A stretch of DNA of 64,000 bases, taken from assembly GCA_030674185.1 (NCBI GenBank), contig CM060307.1:81211135-81275134 (forward strand), written 5' to 3'. Below, piece by piece: positions 10,752-22,907 of the stretch (positions within the stretch are counted from its first letter, which is position 1; each line of letters opens with the position of its first letter). Position numbers and translations under genes: made by a program. The notes under the pieces were generated by a model, which saw nothing but the letters and a program-made list of their open reading frames with translations, did not search any database and was not told the origin of the DNA. This DNA is from Monoplex corrugatus. Taxonomy: Eukaryota > Mollusca > Gastropoda > Littorinimorpha > Ranellidae.

Positions 10752-11475
10752 GCATCTCCAGTCAAGCAATGAACTGAGATGATTGCTTGTTTAAAAAAAG
10801 ACACATACTGCTGTGGAATTTTATCCAACTTGAAACTTTTCTGCTAAAGCAAAGTCAAGCATGATCGGATTGTAAAGCTTTAATTAAGTTACATCTGACA
10901 CCGATCCTGCTCGACTTTCCTTTGTTTGAGTATACTGTAAAACAAATACGACATACTGATAATCGTTGGTATTAGACATAACTACGTAATTCACACGGGG
11001 AGTACAATCGAGATTTTACAGGCCCTACCTTGCTCAGTTCACAAGCACGGAATATGGAAAATATTAACGATGTTATTAATGTATAGAATCGTAGGGTTGA
11101 ATTTTTATCTGCACCAGCCATCCTAAACAACTAAAACTCTATCACTGATTTTTCGTCAGCCCTAATATCCAAATTCCATCAGACTGAAGTCCCTCAACTC
11201 ACGACCCAAGTCGACCCATTGTCTGGGAAAGCAGAACATGTTATTCCTACTAGACACGCCAGGCTCAAAAATCAGCCTCAGAAATCTGCTTACTTTGTAC
11301 TTTGATCGGCTACAATAGAAGGGCAAGCCAGTGTAGTGTGCCGTCAACTAAAAGCCGATTACTGTTTGCATGTGGTTGTCAGTTCTGGCCTCAAAGGACG
11401 AGGAGCACGTAGGCTACTGCCCGTATTCTCCTTGTCCTTAGGCAGTCTGTATGAAGTCACAGCGTTTTCATAAAG
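10752..11475. other. Unassigned intergenic sequence
   Basis: No gene-like frame and no repeat that I can place. Confidence 0.5.
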
Positions 11476-12595
<1,120 letters not shown>

Positions 12596-12700
12596 AAGAA
12601 CAAGAACAAATTTTATTTACATGGGTATGAAATAAGCAAATGTATGCTTTTTATTTTTACATCAAGCCCTCGCCCAACGAGGATCTACATCACACTACAC
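12596..12700 (-). mobile_element. 3' end of a retroposon with (TTGTTC)n tail
   Basis: On the minus strand the sequence runs through TTTGCTTATTTCATACCC and AATAAAATTTGTTC into TTGTTC repeats. A diverged copy of the same order of motifs lies at 13669-13757. The body family is unknown. Both copies border GA/CT microsatellites. Confidence 0.55.
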
Positions 12701-12703
12701 TGC

Positions 12704-12704
12704 A

Positions 12705-12775
<71 letters not shown>

Positions 12776-12888
12776 GTGGAAGTGTGGTTTTTTGGTTGGT
12801 TGGTTGGTTGGTTTGTTTGTTTGTTTGTTTGTTGTTTGTTTGTTTGTTTGTTTGTTTGTTTGTTTGTTTGTTTGTTTGTTTGTTTGTT
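12704..12888. repeat. (GA)n followed by (GGTT)n/(GTTT)n
   Basis: A pure GA run (12704-12772) is followed within 20 bases by GGTT then GTTT units (12790-12888). Confidence 0.93.
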
Positions 12889-13157
12889 TTTTCACATTTG
12901 CCTTGCTTGGACGCTGGTGTTTTCGCGTCTTCGTAAACAAGCCACTGACATCACGTGACTTACATGTACATGTCATTTAACTTGCATGTTTGATATTCTG
13001 CATACGAATAAACACGAAGGCGGGTAGGACACTGACAGGTTTTGACATATGTTGACCAGCGGATGTGGGGGGTGGGGAAGAGACTTCAGGCTTCAAAACT
13101 TTATTGTTCATGAATGGTATCATTAGATCCCATTGGACCTATCTTACAGCTAGTTCT

Positions 13158-13560
13158 TAGAGAGAGAGAGGGGGGAGAGAGAGGGACACAGACAGACACA
13201 CAGACAGAGACAGAGAGACTACGAGAGAGAGAGAGAGAAGACGGGACAGATAGACAAAAGACAGAGACAGAGACAGAGACAGGACAGAGACAGAGACAGA
13301 ATGACCGCGAGAGAGAGAGAGACAGACAGACAGACAGATAGACAGACAGACAGAGACAGAGACACAGATACACAGAGAGAGACAGAGAGACAGCGAGAGA
13401 GAGAGAGACAGAGAGAAAGAGACACAAAGAATGAGAGAGACAGAGAAACAGACAGATAGACGTTCAAACAGAAAGACAGACAGACACAGACAGACAACAG
13501 GCTGAGACAGAGCAATAAAAAAAAAGAAAGAGAGAGAGAAAAAAAAAAAAAAAGAAATTA
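13158..13560. repeat. Complex (GA)n/(GACA)n microsatellite
   Basis: Interspersed GA, GACA and CAGAGA units over 400 bases end in an A-rich stretch. All long frames here are repeat translations. Confidence 0.92.
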
Positions 13561-13664
13561 AGAACACAAAGATGCTGGGGTGACTTACAGACTTACAGGA
13601 AATCTGGGAAAAGCGCTAATGATTTTCACCTAAGTCTCGAAGAAAAAAGAAAAATACAGAAAAG

Positions 13665-13990
13665 TAGAATAAGAACAGATTTTTATTCATAGGAATACCA
13701 CAATAAGCAAACAAAATATTTTTTCAACATCCAGCTCTCACCTAAAAGAATCTAATGATTTCGTTTTAGTCCTTTCATTTCGTTTTAGTCCTTTTCTCCC
13801 ACTCGACGAAGCAGCAGGGAAGTTTGAGTCTTTTTCCTCTGATTTTTGTATTAAATTTTGTTGTTTGTTTGTGATCTTACGTTTACGCTTGACAGAGGCC
13901 AGTTGGCCAAAAATTAGCGCCTGTCTTGTCTGGTTATATTAAATACGTATTCTGATTCTATTTTCTTGTTTTATTTTCTGGTTCCAGTCC
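13665..13990. mobile_element. Two retroelement remnants: (-) retroposon 3' end and (+) possible Penelope-like tail
   Basis: 13669-13757 repeats, with divergence, the minus-strand retroposon tail at 12596-12700. At 13888-13985 a GAGGCCAGTTGGCC stem-loop is followed by GCCTGTCTTGTC and TACGTATTCTGATTCT. A related order, GCCTGTCATATC then TACGTGTTCTGATTCT, recurs at 53672-53727. The stem-loop context resembles a decayed hammerhead-ribozyme core of the type associated with Penelope-like elements, but the core residues do not match. Low confidence for the family. Confidence 0.45.
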
Positions 13991-14142
13991 CAGAGATATA
14001 TAAATAAATAACTTATAGCCACTGATGCTTCTTGTGCTTTGATCTTTCTTTCATTTCCAATACACCGAAGTTTTATCTACCACTTCACATTATAAAATCT
14101 GATGTAGATCATTGTGCATATTCATGTACAGGATATATTGCT

Positions 14143-14147
<5 letters not shown>

Positions 14148-14227
<80 letters not shown>

Positions 14228-14228
14228 T
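14148..14228. repeat. (ATT)n(ATC)n microsatellite
   Basis: Trinucleotide array with a switch from TTA to TCA units at about 14175. Confidence 0.92.
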
Positions 14229-14714
14229 AGCTTGACATGAAAACAGCTACGAGTAGATATTTCATAGTGAGTTTGGAGGAAACGGAATTCTGATTTAGTG
14301 AAATAATTAATTTCAACAATTATTTATTACTAATTTAAAGTGTAGTTGATGTCTTGAGGTCAAACTTCATTATCATTTCTAATCAATGAAGAAGAATTAA
14401 GGAGTGTTGTGTCATCTGAAAATGATGTGTCTGTCATACAACGATGAATGTTGTATTTTTGGTTTCACCGTTTGGTTCCGGTGAAAATGTGATTTTGACG
14501 AAAATGGGAGACAATACGGTAGTCAGCATGGTGACTGTACAGCACTTTGCTGTGCGATGTTGATATTGTAGGGAAGAGTTTAGAAAGCTTTTTTCTTTTT
14601 TTAACACAAATGTGAGAAGACATTCAGAGACACATACAAATGTAAACACACAACAGAGAGTGAAATGATTAGAACACAACAGTGAACAGAACGAATTAAT
14701 GTGATACTGGTAGT
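14229..14714. other. Unassigned intergenic sequence
   Basis: No gene or recognised repeat is visible. Confidence 0.45.
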
Positions 14715-15217
14715 CTTCTTACGGGGTCGGCCCGCTATTGCGTGGGGCCGCTATTGCGCGGTGACTATTTGTCATTCAACCAGTCTCTCAAAACAGTGTA
14801 ACAGAAATAGCCAAGAACAAGGACTTTGCCTCTTTTGCGTCTGCCCTCGATCAAACGTGCTGCCATGTTGCCTCGGAAGTTGGCAGGAAAGGTGTCAGTC
14901 ATGTGATTAGAAATTCCCATGTCACATCACAAGAAATTCACTTGATTGTTTATACTTTTGTAGGTCCGTGTAAATGGTGTGTGTCTGGGTTTTTACACTG
15001 CTTTTACCTTTGTAAATGTGCTATATGAAAAAAGTCATTATTGTTATTGTTCTTCCATAGCTTACTCTCCAATGAGAAAGTGCAAGTACAACAGAAAGTA
15101 GATTTTCCAAGAAATCAGTAACACCCCCACGGAACGGCTGCTCGGTAGGCCCCGTCACTTTGGCAACTATTCCGCTTCTTATAGATGATATGTTCTTCGG
15201 TCGCGCAATAGCGGAGG
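14715..15217. repeat. Inverted-repeat-bounded segment with CGCTATTGCGC motifs
   Basis: The left side has two close copies of CCGCTATTGCG (about 14731 and 14747). The right end carries the complement CGCGCAATAGCGG (about 15200-15213), preceded by AGGCCCCGTCAC, the complement of GTGACGGGGCCT-like sequence on the left. The inside holds a second LINE-type tail (TGTGCTATATGAAAAAAG with ATT repeats, about 15017-15050). It may be a small DNA transposon with subterminal repeats. It sits just upstream of the IPK gene. Confidence 0.45.
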
Positions 15218-15393
15218 TAGATGCACTCTCTCGAATATTATGAGTCTTCGTTTTGTCATTTACTTGTGTGTGGTGGTCATTGGTCTAACCCTGTCACGCC
15301 TGTGACTCCTCGTCTCCTGTCAACGGCAAAAACAACCCTTTCAAGGCCTTTGACTCTTTTACTATTTTTAGGTTGCAATTCTAGTAATCCAGA

Positions 15394-18300
15394 ATGGAAA
15401 CAGGAGATGGCTCATCTGTTGTTTTTCTGGATTTGGTGATCAAGTTAGGTGGTGCTGCCATTACCAATAAATCAGAATTTGAGACTCTTCGAACAGAGGA
15501 ATTACAACAGGGTGCAGCACTGATCAAGCGATGCTATGATGCTGGACAGAAAGTGGCTGTGGTGCATGGTGCAGGGTAATTGATTATTTTCATGATAATT
15601 TGCATAATCACTCAATTTGCATAATGACCCTCCATTTAAAAATAATTAGCGCCATGTGTTATCACCACCCAGACCAACCAACTGTGAATAGGCACTTTAC
15701 CTTTTTCGGGGTTGGGGATGTCAAGTTAGCAGTGCCCGCAGAGTACAGTTTCTGTCACATTAATCATCACTGAACATATAATTATTTTGACTTGGGCCTT
15801 ACCTTGATACATTTACTATTTTATTAAGGTTCAACACTCTGCTCTTAGTCTGAGAAACAAAACACATATGTTCACAAATACACAAATGTGCACAGGTAGA
15901 AATGCACACAATTGAAAGGCCCTGGTTTGACTTAGCACCTGATGGGTAATAGAGGGTGGGGATTTTTCCGTAGCACCTGGTGCATATAAAGTTGGAGGGG
16001 GGGCGGGGGTGAGCGGATTTCCCATAGCATCTTGTGGGTAAAGAAGGGTGGGGATTTTTCCATAGTGCCTGGTGGGTAAACAAGGGTGGAGATATTTCCA
16101 TTGCACCTGGTGCATAAAGGGAGAAAAATTTCCCCTAGCACCTGGTGGGTAAAGAAGGGTGGAGATTTTTCCATTGCACCTTGTGGGTAAACAAGAGGGA
16201 GGTTTTTCTATAGCACTGTGTGGGTAAACAAGGGGGAGATTTTTCCATAGTACCTTGTGGGTAAAGAAAGGTGTTTTCCATAGCACCTGGTGGGTAAAGA
16301 ATGATGAAGAGTTTTCCATACACCTAGTCAAAGAAGGTTGGACATTTTTTTTCACAGCACCTGGTAGGTAAAAGGTGAAGATTCTTCCATAGCACTTAGT
16401 AGGGACAGAGTGGAGGATTTTCTATAATGCCTGGCAGGGAAAGGATGTAGATTTTTCTAATCTCCTGGATTAACATATATGTAGACCTGCCAGTGCCTAA
16501 AACACCTTTTGTGTGTTTATATGCACACAGATTGAGAACATCACATTTGCGTGCATGGTGAAACTAGTGTGACTGTGAGCCACATCAGTGTCTGGTGACT
16601 TATGGAAACATGAAAATACCCAGCATACTTACCTTCTGCAGACTGAGTGTACAGACTGTGCAGCAACGTAGCCCCCTGCATAGTGTGTGCCTAATGATAC
16701 ATACATACACTTCCCAAAAAGAGGGTTGTTGGGAACGCCAAAGAAAAATTCAGTAAGCACTAAAACAGGTAAAGGAAACAATATCAAGAAACATTTCTCT
16801 CATTCGCCCGAACAGTGATGATGATTTTTCTTTTTTTCTTTTCTTGCTACCCATCTTCTGGTCTGCTTCTGTCTATACTTCCATGCCACCCATTTTGGCT
16901 TGTCAATACATGTCCAAACTTAGTGAAATGGAAGTCATCATAAGAGCAAGGTATAAAGGGCCACACCATCTGAGACAGTTTTGACAATTTTTTCACAATG
17001 CACTGGTGATAAGAATGGGGTTTGATAATAATTTTGTTAGGGAGTTCCAGTTTGGTTTGAGACTGCATGATAGGGTTGTACTCTACACTTTTTCATAATA
17101 TATTCTGGTGTCAACCAGGACAAAGATCACCAGGCTAAAGACACCTGTCATGTTGGTGGGGAAATTTGAGCAATGTTCTGTAAAGATGCACTGATGAATA
17201 GGACTCGGCTGCTGGGCCCAGTCTTTCCGATAAGCCCATTTCTGAGAAGGAGCAAATCAGGACACACACACATACACATGCACACACACACACACACACA
17301 CATGCACACACACACACACATGCACGCACACATACACACACATGCACACACACACACACACACACACAAATCCCACAGTAATATTTTGGGTTGATAGAGA
17401 TTTGAGCCCATGACCTTCCAGTCATTGATCTATTATACTTACCACTTCCTCACGCTGTCAGATACTTTTGACTTTCTTTATTATTGCTTAATTACATCTC
17501 ATTTGCAGGTCGTTTGGTCACCATCAAGCAAAGAAGTTTAAAGTGAATGAAGGCCTGAACACGGAAAGAGGCTACCATGGGTTTTGTATGACACGAAACT
17601 CTGTTTCTAAAGTAAGTATGCTGTCAGTGTAATCAGTGTTTACATGTTCTGTACAACAAATGATTTCTTAAGTCATTCTCAGCATTACCATTGCTAGTCT
17701 CAGACATCATTTTTTGCTGTCGGACAACTGTGTCACAATGTACTCATGAGCTGTATTGATTAAACTGGATTTGATTATTAGGAGGGGTTCATCACAGTTT
17801 GACACTTAGTAAGTGCTCTGCCTAAGTTCAGAGTGTATTCAAGACAGATTCATTACACTAGGACAGGTCCATATGCTCATTACAAGATCTGCCATCTGAC
17901 AGATTCCTTGAGCCTGTTCAAAACTCATGTGTTGGTACGGCGAAAACCAAGGTCTGCCTGAGGATTGAACCCACAATTCTTGTATTATCAGCATGGGACC
18001 CTAACTTTAATCCTTTGACTCCCACACCCTGTCCACCAACATCTGCATTGTCAACCATGCTAGCAAAGCAAAAACTTAACCCTCTGGCTCCCTCACCCTA
18101 TCCACCAGCTTCCTGCAGGAAGCTGGTGGATAGGGTGAGGGAGTCAAAGGGGTTAAGTTTCTGCAGTTGATGGATAGGGTGTGGGAGTCAAAGGATTGAG
18201 TGAGCTACAGCAGGAGCTGTCAATACTGATCCATGAAATACTTTTTGGGCTTACGTAGATTCCTCTGTATGCACGAGAGTATCTTGTAGTGATTAAAAAA

Positions 18301-21300
18301 CTAAATGAGGTTCCCAGATGTTTTATATTTTGTTTAGAATTATAACTGATACCGGCATCTTAAGAAATCGTTCTTTTTGAAAATAAAACTTGAACAAGAT
18401 AGCAAATATGAACTCGGTGTAGTGTATAGTGTGTTTGGCATTATTGCCAATGACCTGATAACAATGCATTATATAGAATTATATGAAATACAGTAAAACA
18501 TTGATGGTTCTAGGAAATGCTTTTGTTAAACCATGAAAATTGCTCTATACTGCTGCATTTCACATTGATTTTATATGTATTTGCTTGTTATTTCTTCTAA
18601 CATCTATTCATGTAAGTGCTTTTAGATGAAAAATGTGTATGAATACGTGTATGAGCAATGTGTGCGTGCATATGTGTGTATGAATCTGTGTGTGTGTGTT
18701 AATGAACTTTTGTCCGATGTCGATGTCTGGTTTCAGTTGAACAAGCATGTGGTCGAGTGCCTGACTGAGCATGGTCTGCCTGCTGTTGCTTGTCCTGTAA
18801 GTTGCACTTTTTTGTTTTTGTTTTTGTTTTCTCTTTTCAAGATTGCCTGGTCACCTTAAACGGGAAAGGAAGGTTAAAAACCATTGTGTTTATCCCTTTG
18901 ACTTCTGCACCCTGTCAACCAGCATCTGGCATTGTCAACTGTGTTAGCAAAAGTAAAAACTTAACCCTTTGATTCCCTCATCTTATCCACCAGCTTCCTG
19001 CAGTAAGCTGGTGGATATTGTGAGGGAGTCAAAGGGTTAAGTTTTCGCAGTTGGTGAATAGGGTGCAGGAATCAAAGGGTTATGTGAATCTAACTAATTT
19101 TTCTTTTGTTTGTTTGGATTTTTTCTATTCATTTTTTTCTTATTTTGTGATGAAAGACAATGTATGATTTCCAGTCATTTTTTTTTTTTTTTTTTGGTAA
19201 GAAAAGTCTTTTTCTTCTTTCCACATTATATTTTTAAGCCCAGCTAATTATAGTTTGTTTTAACATCATCCCTGTCCCGCAATCAAAAGGACATTCTTTT
19301 GTTATGTTTTTTTAATGTACTGATTTTTTTCAGATGCCTGTATGTGTGTTGTTTTGTCCACACACAGATGATGTGTTGCAGCACAGTCTGCATGATTTGG
19401 TTGACATATATGCTGGTTGTTTTCGTTTTTCCATAAGCCACTGGAGACAGATATGACTTAGAAGATCTTGTATGTGTATTTGATGTTCTGCATGCATATA
19501 CACTCAAACGGGGATTTCAGCGCTAACAATAACAAGTCTGCACACATGCTGTCCTGGGAGATCGATGAGTGTTTTAGAAAAAGTGAGTTTTTTCCTGGAA
19601 GGGAGGGGACTTTATTTGGGAAAAAGATTGTTAATTGATAATGATAATCATTTGCTGTTCTGGATTCATGCCTAGCTTCTGTTCTTTGTTGTATTAGGCC
19701 TTCCCAGCATGGCAGACATGTGGGCATGCAGTAAGCACTTGGCCCAAAGAAGACATCAGGTGTGTGATGACTGCGGGTCTAATACCAGTGTTCCATGGCG
19801 ACTGCGTGCTAGACAGTCAACAGGGTTGCTGCATACTTAGTGGGGACACCATTATACAGGTCTGGGTCACTGAAGCTTGTTCTGCTTGGGTACTCATTTT
19901 TTTTCTGGCAGGATGGAGACAATTTACCAGCAGACAATACACCACCAGACAGTTCATAGCCAGTTTGAACACTGAAAATTGCTTTGATCAGTTGACATCT
20001 AGTAACATTGAGGGGATGTAATCTGAACTTTGATTGTGGAAATGTTAACAGATAGAACTGTAATTTTAGGGGATACAGTCTGAACTTTGATTATATACAG
20101 AGATATGTAGAACAGTTATTACAATTGCATGATTCATTACACAGTAATAATGGCAATAGTGAAATAAATAAATACAAGAAAAAATCACTAAGATTGAATC
20201 ATTCATCACTTTTAAATTTTGACCAATTCATATTGGGGGCACCATTATTCTTGTGTTCAACTGTGAATTTGCATATTGCTGATTTCATTCTGGTAATGAA
20301 TTTCCGTACACTCATTTCAGGCTAATGTCAAACTGAAAGTGTGAATCTTGGACATAAGCAGTAATACTGAATTATCACTAGCTTGACAATACAAAGGAAG
20401 AGTGTATGAGAGGTAGAATGATAATGAAAGTGAACTTCTTACCATTGTAGATATATAAAGATATCACAGATACTGAGAGAGTTTACACATTTTACTGAAG
20501 GCACACACTTCCTTGTGTAGTTGATTTTGTTACCATATAAATTATAATATTTAATTCTCTTGTGCAGTTGCAGCACTGTGATTTATTTCAAACTGGCATG
20601 TCTGTGATAGCAAAATATTGATTATGAGGTTCTGTTTCTTGACTGGTCAGTGTTGTCTTGTTATATAGACATATATATGTATACATGACTGTGTGTTGTT
20701 TGATATGTTTAAAAAAGAAAAGGGGGAAAAAATAGAAAGTGAAAGAAAAGTAAATGTTAGGAGTGGATAGAAAACATCCAGAGAAATTGACCTTTTTTTC
20801 TTTTTAAGCAATTGATGATAAAAAGTATATAATATATGTATTTTTGTCATGTCAAACAAAATAAACTGATAAATTGAATTTTTCAGTGACTGGATGTTTA
20901 TATGTTTGTACTCAGATGTCATAACTGACTTAATTCATAAGGGTTTGTTTTTTTTCCTTTACAGATTTTTGTTCAGTCTTAATGATACATTTTTCTGTAA
21001 TGTACATTTTTCTTTAATGTTTCAGACATTATGCAGCAACTTCGCTGTCAAGCGTGTTGTATTCCTGACTGATGTTTCAGGGGTTTATGACAAGCCTCCA
21101 AGTGAAAAGGGTATTTATACATTCAATTTTATTTTCATTCAATTCTATCACTTCCAGTAATAATTCAACTCAACTATAATAGGTGTTTTTACATAATTTC
21201 AAGGAAAATAATTTTTTGTAAGGGTGGGGGAGAGAGACTGTTTCAAAGTAAAAGCAACCAGTTTCAAAGTAAAAGCAACCAAACGAAAAAGTGATATTGT

Positions 21301-22907
21301 ATTTTCAAGAAGCTATGAAAAGAATAATGTTCAAACCTACCAGTCATCCCCTTCACTATCCCTATCCATCATGATCCTGTAGACATAAATTCATGCAGTT
21401 TCAGAAATAGCTGGTGCTCGTGTGTGTGCACTTGTATGTGTTTTATTTGGATTTACAGGTGTTCATTCTATGTATCTCAAACTCAGGGTAGACCAATGAT
21501 GTATTCAGCTCAAATATGGTAGATGACTTTTCTTTACAGATTTTGAATTGGATATTACATTTTCTTTCTTTTCTCGTTTTGAAGTGTTTTTACTTGTGCA
21601 AATGTGATTCTTTTCATTTTTGTCAAAATATTATGTAGGCCCTATATGTATTACAAAATTCCTTATAAAGAAAAAGAAGAATTGTTGACTTTGTGGGATA
21701 CATAAAAATAGCTGTGTTAGGTAATGTAGCACATACAAGTTGTTTTGTTTGGTTGGTTGGTTTAACATATAGAATCAGTATTTAAATTTTTGTTTCCTTA
21801 TAGACCTCAGTTGCATGCAGAATACTGCAGTTTCAAGTTGTGAATTAAAGTGGAGTTAATTGACATGATCCGGGTTGGGATGGAGGGCCTTTTTAAGGGC
21901 TTTGTGTTTTAAAAGTTTTGAACAGTGGTATTCAAAGTTAGCATTGATACTTATAAAACTCTTTTGTTGATATTTAGTGAAAGCAACAACAGCTTTATGG
22001 TTTTAAATGTTTTGAACAGTGACATACAAAATTTGTAAACATTGGTATTATGCTCCTTTGTTGAGATTTATTGTGATGGCTACAATCTTTCTTTAAGGTC
22101 AAAAAGAGATATATCTCTAAATCTTTAAGCTACACACTATCCTTTTATATTGAGAGTAGGCCTACTTATCTTTTACAGAGAGTGATATGTGTGTTTCTAA
22201 AGACTTCGTAAAACTTGGTATGGATGTAAACATACACTAGTGGAGTTTGTGACGTTATGGTTAAAATACCTGCATAGAACATAAGAAACCCAGGTTTGAA
22301 TCATGGATTGGACAGGAATTTTCTCACCCTTTACTAGATATATTGTGCTAGTCTTTTGGATAAGACAATAAACCTTAGATCCCATGTGCAACACATTCTC
22401 GGCATATGTTAACTATCCCACAGCAACAGGAGTTGTCCCTTGCAAAATACTGTAGGAATAGGTAAAGAAAAGTAGGGCCTACATGTATATAGGAAAAAAG
22501 AAGAAGAAAATGGGTGCCACTACACCATGGCGATGTGCTGTCTCTGGTAATGGTATGACACATACACAAATATGAACTTGCTTGATTTGAATTTGATAGA
22601 AAATGGAATGGAAAAATGAATGGAACCTGAGCCTATTGCATATGTGGTTTCAGGGTCTAAACTCCTTCAGTTGGTCAGCTTCACAGAGGAAGGCCAGGTG
22701 CGCAATGATGTGAAACTGTCTTCCTCTTCCCACGATGTAACAGGCGGGATGTTGAGTAAAATTAAGTCTGCTCATCATGTTGTGAGGTCAACATCTGGTC
22801 GGACTCGAGTGTTTGTCTCTAAAATTGGGTCAGAAGATTCCCAAAAGCTGTGCTTAGACAAGAACTGTGATGTAAAAGATTTACAAGTTACAGAAATTAT
22901 GAATTGA
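15394..22907 (+). CDS. IPK: Isopentenyl phosphate kinase, six exons, complete
   Basis: Exons are 15394-15575, 17509-17611, 18737-18796, 19698-19859, 21026-21110 and 22654-22907. All introns are GT-AG, phases agree, and the 846-nt CDS gives 281 aa. The protein is an amino-acid-kinase-fold enzyme. VIKLGGAAIT (residues 15-24) is the phosphate-binding start. HGAGSFGHHQA (58-68) holds the His (H65) expected to bind isopentenyl phosphate. PVFHGDCVLD (145-154), LSGDTII (162-168), FLTDVSGVYD (182-191) and DVTGGMLSK (225-233) are the remaining family blocks. In known IPKs the enzyme phosphorylates isopentenyl phosphate to the diphosphate with ATP in the cytosol. The ATG is the first in exon 1; a TTTTTAG acceptor at 15371 hints at an upstream 5' UTR exon. 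The introns hold a 38-bp minisatellite, SINEs and two foldback MITEs. Length is normal for the family. Confidence 0.93.
15930..16430. repeat. 38-bp minisatellite in IPK intron 1
   Basis: About a dozen diverged units of roughly 38 bp (CCATAGCACCTGGTGGGTAA then AGAAGGGTGGGGATTTTT) form a tandem array inside the first IPK intron. The minus strand stays open for 174 codons because the unit lacks stops in some frames, giving a repetitive PPG/HQVLWK-type peptide that I regard as an artefact. Confidence 0.88.
16445..16725 (+). mobile_element. SINE, common core family (copy 1)
   Basis: The core reads GACCTGCCAGTGCCTAAAAC, then GTGTGTTTATATGCACACAG, then GTGACTTATGGAAACATGAA and AATACCCAGCATACTTACC. 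The same blocks in the same order occur at 19325-19545 (-), 32415-32700 (-) and 36690-36890 (+). The tRNA-like head is not clear in this copy. It lies in IPK intron 1, sense orientation. Confidence 0.75.
17055..17460 (-). mobile_element. SINE-like repeat with an internal (CA)n expansion
   Basis: Homologous in motif order to 10185-10475: GTACTCTACA...CATAATA...TCTGGTGTCA, CCCAGTCTTTCCG, then GATTTGAGCCCATGACCTTCC, a reversed B-box-like T-arm. A CA microsatellite (17262-17368) has grown inside this copy. It lies in IPK intron 1, antisense. Confidence 0.62.
17810..18005 (-). mobile_element. tRNA-derived SINE-like repeat, family shared with 45395-45690
   Basis: Contains GATTCCTTGAGCCTGTTCAAAA and ends in GGATTGAACCCACAATTC, on the minus strand a B-box-like GTGGGTTCAATCC. 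The copy at 45395-45690 has GACTCCCTGAGCCTGCACAA and GGGATTGAACTCAGAGG in the same order. Lies in IPK intron 2. Confidence 0.55.
18007..18199 (+). mobile_element. TTAA foldback MITE, copy C
   Basis: The best-preserved layout: left arm 18007-18075, inner 81-bp palindrome 18076-18156 with its own TTAA ends around GCTTCCTGCAGGAAGC, right arm 18157-18199. Ends are TTAATCCTTTGACTCCC and GGGAGTCAAAGGATTGA. Located in IPK intron 2. Confidence 0.9.
18889..19083 (+). mobile_element. TTAA foldback MITE, copy D
   Basis: Same architecture and orientation as copy C, 690 bases further on in IPK intron 3. It has the inner palindrome with TTAACCCTTTGATTCCC / GGGAGTCAAAGGGTTAA and outer ends mutated to TTTATCCC and GGGTTAT. 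Two copies in adjacent introns of one gene show the element tolerates, or is neutral in, transcribed regions. Confidence 0.9.
19325..19545 (-). mobile_element. SINE, common core family (copy 2)
   Basis: On the minus strand: GTTAGCGCTGAAATCCCCGT, GAGTGTATATGCATGCAGAA, then GTGGCTTATGGAAAAACGAA. This matches the core order at 16445-16725. Lies in IPK intron 3, antisense, close to exon 4. Confidence 0.75.
22225..22500 (+). mobile_element. tRNA-derived SINE with a conserved central domain (copy 1)
   Basis: The head has a B-box-like GGTTTGAATCATGG about 65 bases in. The centre reads GATAAGACAATAAACC, GATCCCATGTGCAACAC and TTGTCCCTTGCAAAATACTG. The copy at 55060-55440 shares GATGAGACAATAAAG and GTCCCGTGTGCAGCATG. 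The motif set resembles the deeply conserved SINE domain described from cnidarians and molluscs (Nin-DC), recalled and not checked. Lies in IPK intron 5. Confidence 0.6.

Noticed and set aside
15831..16355. 174-codon minus-strand frame with a repeating HQVLWK/PPG pattern
   Set aside because: It is the antisense reading of a 38-bp intronic minisatellite in the IPK gene.
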